Shown: positions 46,513-55,362, counted from the first letter of the stretch. The stretch: DNA of 64,000 bases from Streptomyces zhihengii (GCF_016919245.1 NZ_JAFEJA010000001.1:5047501-5111500); one strand, 5' to 3'. Notes: generated from the letters alone by a model not told the origin. Numbers and translations are program-made.

Positions 46513-48171
46513 GTGCGGCCGGTAGGCAGCAAGTACCTGCTCGAGGAGCCGCTCGGACGCGGCGCCACGGGCACCGTCTGGCGAGCGCGCCAGCGGGAGA
46601 CCGCGGGCGCCGAGGCGGCCGTACCCGGCCAGCCCGGCGAGACCGTCGCGATCAAGGTCCTCAAGGAGGAGCTCGCGAACGACGCGGACGTCGTCATGCG
46701 CTTCCTGCGGGAGCGCTCGGTCCTGCTGCGGCTGACCCACCCGAACATCGTGCGCACCCGCGACCTCGTCGTCGAGGGCGATCTGCTCGCCCTGGTGATG
46801 GACCTGGTCGACGGCCCCGACCTGCACCACTACCTGCGCGACAACGGTCCCCTCTCACCGGTCGCCGCCTCGCTGCTGACCGCGCAGATCGCGGACGCGC
46901 TCGCCGCCAGCCACTCCGACGGCGTCGTCCACCGCGACCTCAAGCCGGCGAACGTCCTGCTGAAGACCGACGCCGACGGCCAGATGCACCCGATGCTGAC
47001 CGACTTCGGCATCGCGCGTCTCGCGGACTCCCCGGGCCTGACCCGCACCCACGAGTTCGTCGGCACCCCGGCGTACGTCGCCCCGGAGTCCGCCGAGGGC
47101 CGGCCGCAGACCTCCGCCGTCGACATCTACGGCGCGGGCATCCTGCTGTACGAGCTGGTCACCGGCAGGCCCCCGTTCGCCGGCGGCACCGCCCTCGAGG
47201 TGCTCCACCGCCACCTGAGCGAGGAGCCGCGCCGCCCCAGCACCGTCCCCGAGCCGCTGTGGACGGTCATCGAGCGCTGCCTGCGCAAGGAGCCGGGCGA
47301 GCGCCCCAGCGCCGAGAACCTGGCCCGGGGGCTGCGCACGGTCGCCGCGGGCATCGGTGTGCACGCCAACTCCGCCCAGATCGACGCCGCCCTCGGGGTC
47401 GCCGCGCTGCTCGCGCCCGACCCCTCGCCCGCCCCCGTGCCGGACACCCCCGGCGCCGCCGACCCGACCCAGGTCCTGCCGAACACCGGACCGGGCGGCG
47501 CCTCCGCCTACGACCCGTCCGCGGCGACCAGCGTCATGCCGCAGACCGGGCCGCGCGGCGGCGGGGCCGACCCGACGTCCGTGATGCCCCCGGTGCCCGG
47601 CCCCGAGGAGCCGCACCCCTGGCAGTCGCAGCTCCGCGCCGCCCGCGACCGCAACGAGCAGACGCAGGTCCAGTACCTGGACCCGAACCAGGACCCGCTG
47701 CGCCGCCGCCCCCAGCGGCAGCCGCAGCAGCCGCCCCAGCGCCAGCAGCCCCCGCAGCGCCAGCAGCCGTACCCGCCGGCGCCGCAGCCCTACGCCGCCC
47801 CCCAGCAGCCGCAGCGCAGGCAGCCGCCCCAGCGCCAGCAGCACCAGCCGCAGCCCTACGCGCCGGCGCAGCAGCCGTACGCCCCGCAGCAGCCGCCGCC
47901 CCAGCAGCCCCCGCAGCGCGAGCCGCGCCGGCGCAGCGCCAACCCGGTGCGCATCCCCGGCCTCGGCTGCCTCAAGGGCTGCCTGGTCATGGTCGTGCTG
48001 TTCGTCGTCGGCGGCTGGCTGATCTGGGAGCTCACCCCGCTCCAGGACTGGATCGCCCAGGGCAAGAGCTACTGGGAGGCGATCGGCGACGGCATCTCCA
48101 CCGTCACCGACTGGATCTCCACGATCGGCGACGCCAAGGACACCGCCGACCAGATCACCGAACCGCAGTAG
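46513..48171 (+). CDS. pkaA: PkaA, membrane-anchored serine/threonine protein kinase
   Basis: A 552-residue Hanks kinase. GTG at 46513 has an AGGGAG site six bases upstream; the frame runs upstream to 46408, but the kinase fold starts at VGSKYLLEEPLGRG. ATP-anchoring Lys48 (VAIKVL), catalytic HRDLKPANVLL (Asp142), TDFGIARL and GTPAYVAPES are intact. Residues about 285-480 are a Pro/Gln-rich linker, followed by one membrane segment (about 493-510) and a short extracellular tail of about 40 residues with no PASTA repeats. PkaA of S. coelicolor is the evident orthologue by order and architecture. Confidence 0.92.
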   Translation: MRPVGSKYLLEEPLGRGATGTVWRARQRETAGAEAAVPGQPGETVAIKVLKEELANDADVVMRFLRERSVLLRLTHPNIVRTRDLVVEGDLLALVMDLVDGPDLHHYLRDNGPLSPVAASLLTAQIADALAASHSDGVVHRDLKPANVLLKTDADGQMHPMLTDFGIARLADSPGLTRTHEFVGTPAYVAPESAEGRPQTSAVDIYGAGILLYELVTGRPPFAGGTALEVLHRHLSEEPRRPSTVPEPLWTVIERCLRKEPGERPSAENLARGLRTVAAGIGVHANSAQIDAALGVAALLAPDPSPAPVPDTPGAADPTQVLPNTGPGGASAYDPSAATSVMPQTGPRGGGADPTSVMPPVPGPEEPHPWQSQLRAARDRNEQTQVQYLDPNQDPLRRRPQRQPQQPPQRQQPPQRQQPYPPAPQPYAAPQQPQRRQPPQRQQHQPQPYAPAQQPYAPQQPPPQQPPQREPRRRSANPVRIPGLGCLKGCLVMVVLFVVGGWLIWELTPLQDWIAQGKSYWEAIGDGISTVTDWISTIGDAKDTADQITEPQ

Positions 48172-48254
48172 CGGGCGGCGTCCGGCCCCGCCGGACGCGG
48201 GCGCGGCGGCGGGAGCCGTCCGCCGCGCCGCACGCGACTCTGTGTATTTGTCGA

Positions 48255-48283
48255 CTTCCGCGGGCTGATTTATCCCGCAGAAG
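48255..48283. repeat. Inverted repeat in the pkaA-pkaB gap
   Basis: CTTCCGCGGG (48255-48264) and CCCGCAGAAG (48274-48283) are inverted copies with one mismatch and a 9-base A/T-rich loop (CTGATTTAT). It lies about 80 bases upstream of the pkaB TTG start and could be an operator or a weak transcription-termination hairpin. Confidence 0.5.
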
Positions 48284-48365
48284 TGAAGGTCGGCGACATC
48301 CGGGGCACACACCTCCCCGATGCCCGCGTACTTTGGGGGCAACGCCAGCCGCTGAGGGAGCAGTC

Positions 48366-49637
48366 TTGGCACGGAACATCGGCAGCCGGTACACGGCGCA
48401 TCAGATCCTGGGGCGGGGCAGCGCGGGCACGGTGTGGCTCGGCGAAGGCCCCGAAGGGCCCGTCGCGATCAAGCTGTTGCGCGAGGACCTCGCCAGCGAC
48501 CAGGAGCTCGTGGGCCGCTTCGTCCAGGAGCGCACGGCGCTGCTCGGACTCGACCACCCGCGGGTCGTCGGCGTCCGCGACCTCGTCGTCGACGGCAACG
48601 ACCTCGCACTCGTCATGGACCTGGTGCGCGGCACCGACCTGCGCACCCGCCTCGACCGCGAGCGGCGGCTCGCGCCCGAGGCCGCGGTCGCGATCATCGC
48701 GGACGTCGCCGACGGCCTGGCCGCCGCGCACGCCGCCGGGATCGTGCACCGCGACGTGAAGCCGGAGAACATCCTGCTCGACATGGAGGGGCCGCTCGGG
48801 CCCGCCGGGTCCCACCCGGCGCTGCTCACCGACTTCGGCGTCGCCAAGCTGATCGACACCCCGCGCCGCACCAAGGCCACCCGGTCCGCCGGCGGCGGCG
48901 CCCCGAACGCCTCGGGCATCATCGGCACCCCCGACTACATCGCCCCCGAGATCGTCGAGGGACTGCCGCCCCGCGCCGCCGTGGACATCTACGCGCTGGC
49001 CACCGTCCTCTACGAACTCCTGGCCGGGTTCACGCCCTTCGGCGGCGGTCACCCCGGCGCGGTCCTGCGCCGGCACGTCACCGAGACGGTAGTGCCGCTG
49101 CCCGGCATCCCCGACGAGCTGTGGCAGCTCATCGTCCAGTGCCTGGCCAAGGCGCCGGCCTCCCGGCTCCGGGCGTCCGAGCTGGCCCAGCGGCTGCACG
49201 ACCTGCTGCCGCTGCTGCGCGGCATGCCCCCGCTGGACGTCGACGAACCCGACGCCGAGCCGGCCGCGGAGGTCCACGAGGACACCGAGCCCGAGCAGGC
49301 CGACCGGCCCCGCCGCAAGGGCGCCGTCTCGCTGGTCCCCGGCGCCGCCTCCGCGGACTCCAACCGGGACACCCACACCTCGATGCGCGTCCCGGCGCCC
49401 GACGAGCTCGCGGGCGGCGCCCACGGCACGGCCCGCGCGCCCCGCGCGCCGGGGCAGCGGCGCCCCGGCTCTGCCCGCAACAAGGCGGCCGCGGTCCGTA
49501 AGCGCCGGATCACGCTGGGCGCGGCCGCGGTGGCCGTCGCAGCGGTCGTCGGTGTCGGCGGCTGGCTCGTCGCCGGCGGCGACGACGGCGACAGCAGGCC
49601 CCACGACCAGCGGCAGTCCGCCCCCTCGGAGCCCTGA
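48366..49637 (+). CDS. pkaB: PkaB, membrane-anchored serine/threonine protein kinase
   Basis: A 423-residue kinase whose natural start seems to be TTG at 48366, with GAGGGAG five bases upstream; this gives the conserved ARNIGSRYTAHQILGRG start. Catalytic parts are Lys36 (VAIKLL), HRDVKPENILL (Asp130), TDFGVAKL and GTPDYIAPE. A disordered region follows, then one membrane segment near 381-404 and a short extracellular end of about 20 residues, without PASTA domains. Paired with pkaA and separated by 194 bases that contain an inverted repeat. A TTG start suggests modest expression. Confidence 0.92.
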   Translation: MARNIGSRYTAHQILGRGSAGTVWLGEGPEGPVAIKLLREDLASDQELVGRFVQERTALLGLDHPRVVGVRDLVVDGNDLALVMDLVRGTDLRTRLDRERRLAPEAAVAIIADVADGLAAAHAAGIVHRDVKPENILLDMEGPLGPAGSHPALLTDFGVAKLIDTPRRTKATRSAGGGAPNASGIIGTPDYIAPEIVEGLPPRAAVDIYALATVLYELLAGFTPFGGGHPGAVLRRHVTETVVPLPGIPDELWQLIVQCLAKAPASRLRASELAQRLHDLLPLLRGMPPLDVDEPDAEPAAEVHEDTEPEQADRPRRKGAVSLVPGAASADSNRDTHTSMRVPAPDELAGGAHGTARAPRAPGQRRPGSARNKAAAVRKRRITLGAAAVAVAAVVGVGGWLVAGGDDGDSRPHDQRQSAPSEP

Positions 49638-49641
49638 GCCG

Positions 49642-49668
49642 CCGGAGCCCCGCGCGGCGGGGCTCCGG
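49642..49668 (+). terminator. pkaB terminator
   Basis: CCGGAGCCCCG and CGGGGCTCCGG form a perfect 11-bp stem around a 5-base loop, four bases after the pkaB stop codon. Confidence 0.8.
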
Positions 49669-49754
49669 GCCCCGCCGGCCCCGGCTCCGGCCGCCGGAGC
49701 AGGGGTGGACGGCCGCCAGCACGGTCTCCTCCGCTCAGCCGTTACGCTGGACCC

Positions 49755-50861
49755 GTGGCAGTCGTCGATGTTTCCGAAGAGCTGAAGTCCCTTTCCTCGA
49801 CCATGGGGTCGATCGAGGCCGTTCTGGACCTCGACAGGATGAGGGCAGACATCGCCGTGCTCGAGGAGCAGGCGGCGGCACCGTCCCTGTGGGACGACCC
49901 CGAGGCGGCGCAGAAGATCACCAGCAAGCTTTCGCACCTCCAGGCCGAGGTCCGCAAGGCCGAGGCCCTGCGCGGCCGGATCGACGACCTCGAGGTGCTC
50001 TTCGAGCTCGCCGAGGCCGAGGACGACCCGGACACCCGCGCCGAGGCCGAGACCGAGTTGGAGGCCGTGCGCAAGGCGCTGGACGAGATGGAGGTCCGCA
50101 CCCTCCTGTCCGGCGAGTACGACGAGCGCGAGGCCCTGGTCAACATCCGCGCCGAGGCCGGCGGCGTCGACGCCGCGGACTTCGCCGAGCAGCTCCAGCG
50201 CATGTACCTGCGCTGGGCCGAGCGCCACGGCTACGGCACCGAGGTCTACGAGACGTCCTACGCGGAGGAGGCCGGCATCAAGTCGACCACCTTCGTGGTG
50301 AAGGCCCCGTACGCCTACGGCACCCTCTCCGTCGAGCAGGGCACCCACCGGCTGGTGCGCATCTCGCCCTTCGACAACCAGGGCCGCCGCCAGACCTCCT
50401 TCGCCGGCGTCGAGATCCTGCCGGTCGTCGAGCAGTCCGACCACGTCGAGATCGACGAGTCCGAACTGCGCGTGGACGTCTACCGTGCCTCCGGCCCGGG
50501 CGGCCAGGGCGTCAACACGACCGACTCCGCGGTCCGCATCACCCACCTCCCGACCGGCATCGTCGTCTCCTGCCAGAACGAGCGCTCCCAGATCCAGAAC
50601 AAGGCCAGCGCGATGAACGTCCTCCAGGCGAAGCTGCTGGAGCGTCAGCGCCAGGAGGAGCGGGCCAGGATGGACGCCCTCAAGGGCGACGGCGGCAGCT
50701 CCTGGGGCAACCAGATGCGTTCGTACGTCCTCCACCCGTACCAGATGGTCAAGGACCTGCGGACGGACTTCGAGGTGGGCAACCCGCAGTCGGTGCTGGA
50801 CGGGGAGATCGACGGCTTCCTTGAAGCCGGAATTCGCTGGCGCAAGCAGCAGGACAAGTAG
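49755..50861 (+). CDS. prfB: Peptide chain release factor 2
   Basis: A 368-residue RF2 that reads UGA and UAA. The stop-codon-recognising SPF tripeptide lies at 204-206 and the catalytic GGQ at 249-251, followed by [15 protein letters not shown]. The GTG start gives [13 protein letters not shown]. The frame is continuous from residue 1, so the autoregulatory +1 frameshift known from E. coli prfB is absent, as in other actinobacteria. It is monocistronic, with a strong terminator 20 bases later. Confidence 0.97.
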   Translation: MAVVDVSEELKSLSSTMGSIEAVLDLDRMRADIAVLEEQAAAPSLWDDPEAAQKITSKLSHLQAEVRKAEALRGRIDDLEVLFELAEAEDDPDTRAEAETELEAVRKALDEMEVRTLLSGEYDEREALVNIRAEAGGVDAADFAEQLQRMYLRWAERHGYGTEVYETSYAEEAGIKSTTFVVKAPYAYGTLSVEQGTHRLVRISPFDNQGRRQTSFAGVEILPVVEQSDHVEIDESELRVDVYRASGPGGQGVNTTDSAVRITHLPTGIVVSCQNERSQIQNKASAMNVLQAKLLERQRQEERARMDALKGDGGSSWGNQMRSYVLHPYQMVKDLRTDFEVGNPQSVLDGEIDGFLEAGIRWRKQQDK

Positions 50862-50880
50862 TCCGGCGCTTTGTCGACAA

Positions 50881-50915
50881 GGGAACTGCCGCCCCCGGGG
50901 CGGCAGTTCCCTTTT
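50881..50915 (+). terminator. prfB terminator
   Basis: A perfect 15-bp stem (50881-50895 with 50897-50911) followed by TTTTAT: a textbook intrinsic terminator, rare in this genome type. Confidence 0.9.
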
Positions 50916-51129
50916 ATGTCACAGTTGCATCCCCGCAGGTCAGGCAACTGACAGCATTTCGGGCATCGCGCCCGCAACGACCTTGACGGTCCTGCGAAAA
51001 CTCGGAAGGGTGACGGGCGGCATGCGTGTTTCCGGGGCGTGTGCGAGCGGGGGAGTCACGACGGATCCGAGCCTGCTGTAGCTCCGGACGCTGCTCCAAT
51101 GACGAGAAGCTACTGGGGGTAGCAGCCAG

Positions 51130-51987
51130 ATGACGAAGAAGACGCGGATTCGCGTCGCGCGTATAGCCGCCGGCGCTGTGATCGCCGCGGGTGCGTCGCT
51201 GACCGCCGCAGGTGCCGCGCAGGCGCTCGACATCAACGTGGGCCCGCTCCAGGTGTCCGCCAACGCCGACGAGAACGGCATCGACGCCGGCATCGGCATC
51301 CAGGGCGACGGCGACCCGGGCGGTGTCGACGGTGGCGCCGATGGTGGTGCTGACGGTGGTGCTGACGGTGGTGCTGACGGCGGTGCCGATGGTGGTGCTG
51401 ACGGTGGTGCTGACGGTGGCGCCGATGGTGGTGCTGACGGTGGCGCCGATGGTGGTGCTGACGGCGGTGCTGACGGCGGTGCTGACGGTGGCGCCGATGG
51501 TGGTGCTGACGGCGGTGCCGACGGCGGTGCCGATGGTGGCGCTGACGGCGGTGCCGACGGCGGTGCTGACGGTGGTGCCGACGGCGGTGCCGATGGTGGC
51601 GCCGATGGTGGTGCTGATGGTGGTGCCGATGGTGGTGCCGATGGTGGTGCTGACGGTGGCGCCGATGGTGGCAACGACAACGGTGGCAACCAGAACGGTG
51701 GCACCGACGGCGGTAACGACAACGGCGGCAACGGCAACGGTGGCGGCAACGGTGGCAACGACACCGACCCCAACGGTGGCGTGATCGACGGTGACGCCGG
51801 CACGGGCACCGACACCGACAGTGCGGGCTCGCAGCCGGTCGAGCAGGGCGAGGCCAAGGAGGAGCTGGCGGAGACCGGCGCCGCCGAGACCACGTTCCTG
51901 CTGCTGGGCGCCGCGACCATGATCGCGGGTGGCATCGGCTTCCGTATGCTGCCGCGCCTCGTGGGTGGCGGACGCACCGTCGCCTGA
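51130..51987 (+). CDS. Secreted GGAD-repeat protein with LAETG sortase signal
   Basis: A 285-residue surface protein. An N-terminal signal peptide (MTKKTRIRVARIAAGAVIAAG, cleavage near Ala32 after AQA) is followed by a 35-residue acidic segment. Then come 28 exact Gly-Gly-Ala-Asp tetrapeptides (residues 68-179), a GGN/GGT-rich stretch, and a sortase signal: LAETG at 246-250, a membrane segment and the final RLVGGGRTVA. LAxTG is the class E sortase motif that anchors chaplins in Streptomyces, so this product is probably cell-wall linked. The repeat is highly acidic and may bind cations. No sortase gene is adjacent. Function is not known. Confidence 0.9.
   Translation: MTKKTRIRVARIAAGAVIAAGASLTAAGAAQALDINVGPLQVSANADENGIDAGIGIQGDGDPGGVDGGADGGADGGADGGADGGADGGADGGADGGADGGADGGADGGADGGADGGADGGADGGADGGADGGADGGADGGADGGADGGADGGADGGADGGADGGADGGADGGADGGADGGNDNGGNQNGGTDGGNDNGGNGNGGGNGGNDTDPNGGVIDGDAGTGTDTDSAGSQPVEQGEAKEELAETGAAETTFLLLGAATMIAGGIGFRMLPRLVGGGRTVA
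51331..51666 (+). repeat. 28 tandem 12-bp units encoding GGAD
   Basis: The 336 bases divide exactly into 28 units of the form GGYGGYGCYGAY. Third positions vary among copies while the amino acids do not, so protein sequence is conserved beyond simple DNA slippage. Runs of identical larger units (for example GGTGGTGCTGACGGT) show repeated duplication. Confidence 0.95.
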
Positions 51988-52007
51988 CACGCACAGTGAC
52001 ACGGTGA

Positions 52008-52036
52008 AGGCCCGGGGTGCCGAGCACCCCGGGCCT
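52008..52036 (+). terminator. Terminator after the GGAD-repeat gene
   Basis: AGGCCCGGGGTGC and GCACCCCGGGCCT form a perfect 13-bp stem around CGA, followed by TT. It sits 20 bases after the stop. Confidence 0.85.
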
Positions 52037-52066
52037 TTCCGTGTCCGCAGTTCTCCGCGCCGCGCC

Positions 52067-52249
52067 CTACACGGCCAGCAGCGCCACCGCGGCCACCAGC
52101 AGCACCAGGAGGGCGAGCAGGGCCGCGGGGCTCACACCCGCGAGAGGTCCGTCCTGCTGGAGGCGCTCACGGTTGGCCCGGCAGACCGGGCAGCGGCCCT
52201 CGGCCACAGGTGCCGCGCAGTTCGCGCACACCAGTCGGTCGTAGGTCAT
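52067..52249 (-). CDS. Small membrane protein with two CxxC zinc-ribbon motifs
   Basis: A 60-residue protein starting [18 protein letters not shown]; the GGAGAG ribosome site and ATG at 52249 fix the start within a longer open frame. Two CxxC pairs (CANC at 8-11 and CPVC at 20-23) suggest a zinc ribbon. The C-terminal 20 residues form one hydrophobic helix ([18 protein letters not shown]). The zinc-finger end should be cytoplasmic or the protein tail-anchored. It lies alone between the repeat-protein terminator and ftsE on the opposite strand. Function is unknown. Confidence 0.7.
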   Translation of the reverse strand: MTYDRLVCANCAAPVAEGRCPVCRANRERLQQDGPLAGVSPAALLALLVLLVAAVALLAV

Positions 52250-52497
52250 GCGCTCTCCTTTCCGCGCGCCGAAGCCGCAGGCGCGGACCGTCAGCACAGT
52301 TCTCTTCCGACAACGCACAGGGAAACGCGACTGTTCCCCTACCACTGTGCCAGCTCGGGCGCTTTTCGGCGCGCCCCGTCGGATTACGCCCGATCCGTGA
52401 CCGGACAAAACGCGCAACTCAGGAGCGCGACTGCACGGCCTGTGCCGGTTCGCGTATGGTCACGCTCACCTACTCCCGGCCTACCCGTGGTGCACCC

Positions 52498-53187
52498 GTG
52501 ATCCGATTCGACAACGTCTCCAAGAGCTACCCCAAGCAGAACCGACCTGCCCTGCGCGACGTCTCCCTCGAAATCGAGAAGGGGGAGTTCGTCTTCCTCG
52601 TGGGGTCGTCCGGTTCCGGCAAGTCGACGTTCCTGCGGCTGCTGCTGCGCGAGGAGCGCGCCAGCCAGGGGTTGGTCCACGTCCTCGGCAAGGACCTGGC
52701 CCGGCTGTCCAACTGGAAGGTGCCCCACATGCGCCGCCAGCTCGGCACCGTCTTCCAGGACTTCCGCCTGCTGCCCAACAAGACCGTCGCGGAGAACGTG
52801 GCGTTCGCCCAGGAGGTCATCGGCAAGCCGCGCGGCGAGATCCGCAAGGCCGTGCCGCAGGTCCTCGACCTCGTCGGCCTCGGCGGCAAGGAGGACCGGA
52901 TGCCCGGTGAGCTCTCCGGTGGTGAGCAGCAGCGGGTGGCCATCGCGCGTGCCTTCGTCAACCGCCCGATGCTGCTGATCGCGGACGAGCCGACGGGCAA
53001 CCTCGACCCGCAGACGTCCGTCGGCATCATGAAGCTGCTCGACCGGATCAACCGCACCGGTACGACCGTGGTGATGGCGACCCACGACCAGAACATCGTC
53101 GACCAGATGCGCAAGCGCGTCATCGAGCTCGAGAAGGGCCGTCTCGTACGCGACCAGGCGCGCGGCGTCTACGGCTACCAGCACTGA
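52498..53187 (+). CDS. ftsE: FtsE, cell division ABC ATPase
   Basis: A 229-residue ATPase with Walker A GSSGSGKS (36-43), signature LSGGEQQ (139-145) and Walker B LLIADEPT (about 159-166). With FtsX it forms the membrane complex that activates peptidoglycan hydrolases at the septum. GTG at 52498 gives the conserved [14 protein letters not shown]; an in-frame ATG at 52456 would add 14 residues. ftsX follows after 32 bases. Confidence 0.96.
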   Translation: MIRFDNVSKSYPKQNRPALRDVSLEIEKGEFVFLVGSSGSGKSTFLRLLLREERASQGLVHVLGKDLARLSNWKVPHMRRQLGTVFQDFRLLPNKTVAENVAFAQEVIGKPRGEIRKAVPQVLDLVGLGGKEDRMPGELSGGEQQRVAIARAFVNRPMLLIADEPTGNLDPQTSVGIMKLLDRINRTGTTVVMATHDQNIVDQMRKRVIELEKGRLVRDQARGVYGYQH

Positions 53188-53219
53188 GCCCGGACAGACT
53201 GAAAGGCTGAAAGCACGCC

Positions 53220-54137
53220 ATGCGCGCCCAGTTCGTCATGTCGGAGATCGGTGTCGGTCTCCGTCGCAACCTCACGATGACGTTCGCCGTCGTCGTCTCC
53301 GTCGCCCTCTCGCTCGCCCTCTTCGGTGGCGCCCTGCTGATGAACAAGCAGGTGAACACCATGAAGGACTTCTGGTACGACAAGGTCAACGTCTCCATCT
53401 TCCTGTGCAACAAGAACGACGCGGCCACCTCGCCCCAGTGCGCCAAGGGGGCCGTCACGTCGGCGCAGAAGGAGCAGATCCAGGGCGACCTGAAGAAGCT
53501 GGACGTCGTCGACACCGTCCAGCACGAGACGGCGGAGGAGGCGTACAAGCACTACAAGGAGCAGTACGGCGACACCCCCATCGCGTCGACGATCACGCCG
53601 GACCAGATGCAGGAGTCGTTCCGGGTCAAGCTGCACGACCCGGAGAAGTACGAGGTGGTGGCCACCGCGTTCGCCGGCCGTGACGGTGTGCAGTCCGTCC
53701 AGGACCAGCGCGGCATCCTCCAGAACCTCTTCGACCTGATGGAGGGCATGCGGATCGCCGCGCTCTGCGTGATGGGTCTGATGCTGGTGATCGCGATGAT
53801 GCTGATCGTCAACACGGTGCGGGTGTCGGCGTTCAGCCGCCGGCGCGAGACCGGGATCATGCGGCTGGTCGGCGCGTCCAGCTTCTACATCCAGACGCCG
53901 TTCATCGCGGAGGCCGCGTTCGCCGGGCTCCTCGGCGGCGCGCTCGCCTGCGTCATGCTGCTGGGCGGGCGGTACTTCCTGATCGACAACGGCCTGGCGC
54001 TCGCCGAGAAGATGAAGTTGGTCAACTTCATCGGCTGGGACGCCGTGCTGACGCAGCTCCCGCTGATCCTGGCGATCAGCCTGCTGATGCCCGCAGTTGC
54101 GGCTCTGCTCGCGCTGCGCAAGTACCTCAGGGTGTGA
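53220..54137 (+). CDS. ftsX: FtsX, cell division ABC permease
   Basis: A 305-residue permease with the FtsX topology. A cytoplasmic start and first membrane segment (about 20-42) lead to an extracellular domain with paired cysteines (FLCNKND...SPQC, about 61-77). Three further membrane segments follow, the second cytoplasmic region containing SAFSRRRETGIMRLVGAS. In mycobacteria the extracellular domain recruits the RipC hydrolase. It is paired with ftsE and followed by a stem-loop and an S41 protease gene. Confidence 0.96.
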   Translation: MRAQFVMSEIGVGLRRNLTMTFAVVVSVALSLALFGGALLMNKQVNTMKDFWYDKVNVSIFLCNKNDAATSPQCAKGAVTSAQKEQIQGDLKKLDVVDTVQHETAEEAYKHYKEQYGDTPIASTITPDQMQESFRVKLHDPEKYEVVATAFAGRDGVQSVQDQRGILQNLFDLMEGMRIAALCVMGLMLVIAMMLIVNTVRVSAFSRRRETGIMRLVGASSFYIQTPFIAEAAFAGLLGGALACVMLLGGRYFLIDNGLALAEKMKLVNFIGWDAVLTQLPLILAISLLMPAVAALLALRKYLRV

Positions 54138-54148
54138 CAAACGCCCCC

Positions 54149-54179
54149 GGCGCCGTGCGGTCAACCTCCGTACGGCGCC
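54149..54179 (+). terminator. Stem-loop after ftsX
   Basis: GGCGCCGTGCGG (54149-54160) and CCGTACGGCGCC (54168-54179) form a 12-bp stem with one G-T pair and a 7-base loop. There is no strong T run, so it may be a partial terminator. Confidence 0.65.
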
Positions 54180-54191
54180 CTTCGCTTGTCC

Positions 54192-54204
54192 TAGACTCGT
54201 CGCC
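54192..54204 (+). promoter_or_regulatory. Candidate -10 element for a leaderless S41 protease mRNA
   Basis: TAGACT at 54192-54197 is a good -10 hexamer and lies 7 bases before the ATG at 54205, where transcription would start at or within a base or two of the start codon. No ribosome site precedes the ATG, which fits a leaderless transcript, common in Streptomyces. Confidence 0.45.
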
Positions 54205-55362
54205 ATGTCGGACCCCGATACCAGTCCCCGCCCCCACGGCAGCCGCCGTGGGGCGGCGCTGACGCTGGTCTTCGCGACCGTGCTCGCCACGGCGGCCGCC
54301 ACCGGCGGCCTGCCCCGCGCCGAGGAGCGGCCCGACGACACCGCACCCGCCGTGCGTTCCGCCGCGGCCACCCTGGACCGCGAGGACGTCGCCCGTGCCG
54401 CGGCCGAGGCGATGGCGGACGGGAAGTCCGGTACGGAAGCGGCCGAGCAGTTCGTCAGCCGCAGCGGCGACCGCTGGTCGGCGGTGTACGACAGCGAGGA
54501 GTACGAGGAGTTCGAGGACGCCCTCGACGGCGAGTACACCGGCGTCGGCCTCGGCGCCCGGCGCACCCGCGACGGCGGGGTGGAGGTCTCCCAGGTGCAG
54601 CCGGGCGGGCCGGCCGCCGGTGCGGGGATCCGGCCCGGTGACCGGCTGCGCACCGTCGACGGGCAGGACGTCGCCATGCGCCCGGTGACCGAGGTGGTGG
54701 GGCTGCTGCGCGGCGAGGCCGGCTCGCGGGTGGCCGTCGGCCTGGAGCGGGGCGACCGGACGTGGACCGCCGCCCTCACCCGTGCGCGGCTGACGACGCA
54801 GTCCGTCACCGTGCGCCGGGTCGACGGCGCCGTGGTGATCAAGGTCGACTCCTTCACCAAGGGCACCGGCGCCCAGGTGCGGGACGCGGTGCGCGGCGCC
54901 CCCGAGGGCGCGGGCGTCCTGCTGGACCTGCGGGGCAACGCGGGCGGGCTGGTCGCCGAGGCCGTCACCGCGGCCTCCGCCTTCCTCGACGGCGGCCTGG
55001 TCGCCACCTACGACGTCCGCGGCGACCAGCAGGCCCTCTACGCGGAGGCCGGCGGGGACACCGCGCGGCCGCTGGTCGCGCTGGTCGACGGGGGCACCAT
55101 GAGCGCGGCCGAGCTGCTGACCGGGGCGCTCAAGGACCGCGGCCGTGCGGTCACCGTCGGATCGCGGACCTTCGGCAAGGGCTCGGTGCAGATGCCCAGC
55201 CGGCTCCCCGACGGCTCGGTCGCCGAGCTGACCGTGGGCCACTACCGCACACCGGCCGGTCACAGCGTCGACGGACAGGGGATCACCCCCGACCTGGTGG
55301 CGGCCGAGAGCGCGGAGAAGCGGGCCCGGACGGTATTGGGTGGCCTCAAGGGGGCCCCGTAG
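54205..55362 (+). CDS. S41-family (CtpA-like) PDZ serine peptidase
   Basis: A 385-residue secreted or membrane-anchored carboxyl-terminal processing protease. A signal or anchor segment (about 15-32, ALTLVFATVLATAAATGG) precedes a PDZ domain near 115-205 (YTGVGLGARR, AGAGIRPGDRL). The S41 core has nucleophile Ser300 in GGTMSAAELL and general base Lys325 in FGKGSVQ, within the usual spacing. Such proteases mature envelope proteins. Its position between ftsX and smpB is conserved; the mRNA may be leaderless. Confidence 0.93.
   Translation: MSDPDTSPRPHGSRRGAALTLVFATVLATAAATGGLPRAEERPDDTAPAVRSAAATLDREDVARAAAEAMADGKSGTEAAEQFVSRSGDRWSAVYDSEEYEEFEDALDGEYTGVGLGARRTRDGGVEVSQVQPGGPAAGAGIRPGDRLRTVDGQDVAMRPVTEVVGLLRGEAGSRVAVGLERGDRTWTAALTRARLTTQSVTVRRVDGAVVIKVDSFTKGTGAQVRDAVRGAPEGAGVLLDLRGNAGGLVAEAVTAASAFLDGGLVATYDVRGDQQALYAEAGGDTARPLVALVDGGTMSAAELLTGALKDRGRAVTVGSRTFGKGSVQMPSRLPDGSVAELTVGHYRTPAGHSVDGQGITPDLVAAESAEKRARTVLGGLKGAP

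Noticed and set aside
49755..50861. Programmed frameshift in prfB
   Set aside because: The reading frame is continuous from the GTG start with no in-frame early stop, so the E. coli-type autoregulation is absent.
50940..51977. Antisense frame with SAPP repeats and a second plus-strand frame with TVVL-like repeats across the 12-bp array
   Set aside because: A 12-base repeat gives a four-residue repeat in every frame. Only the GGAD frame has a signal peptide, sortase signal and synonymous third-position variation.
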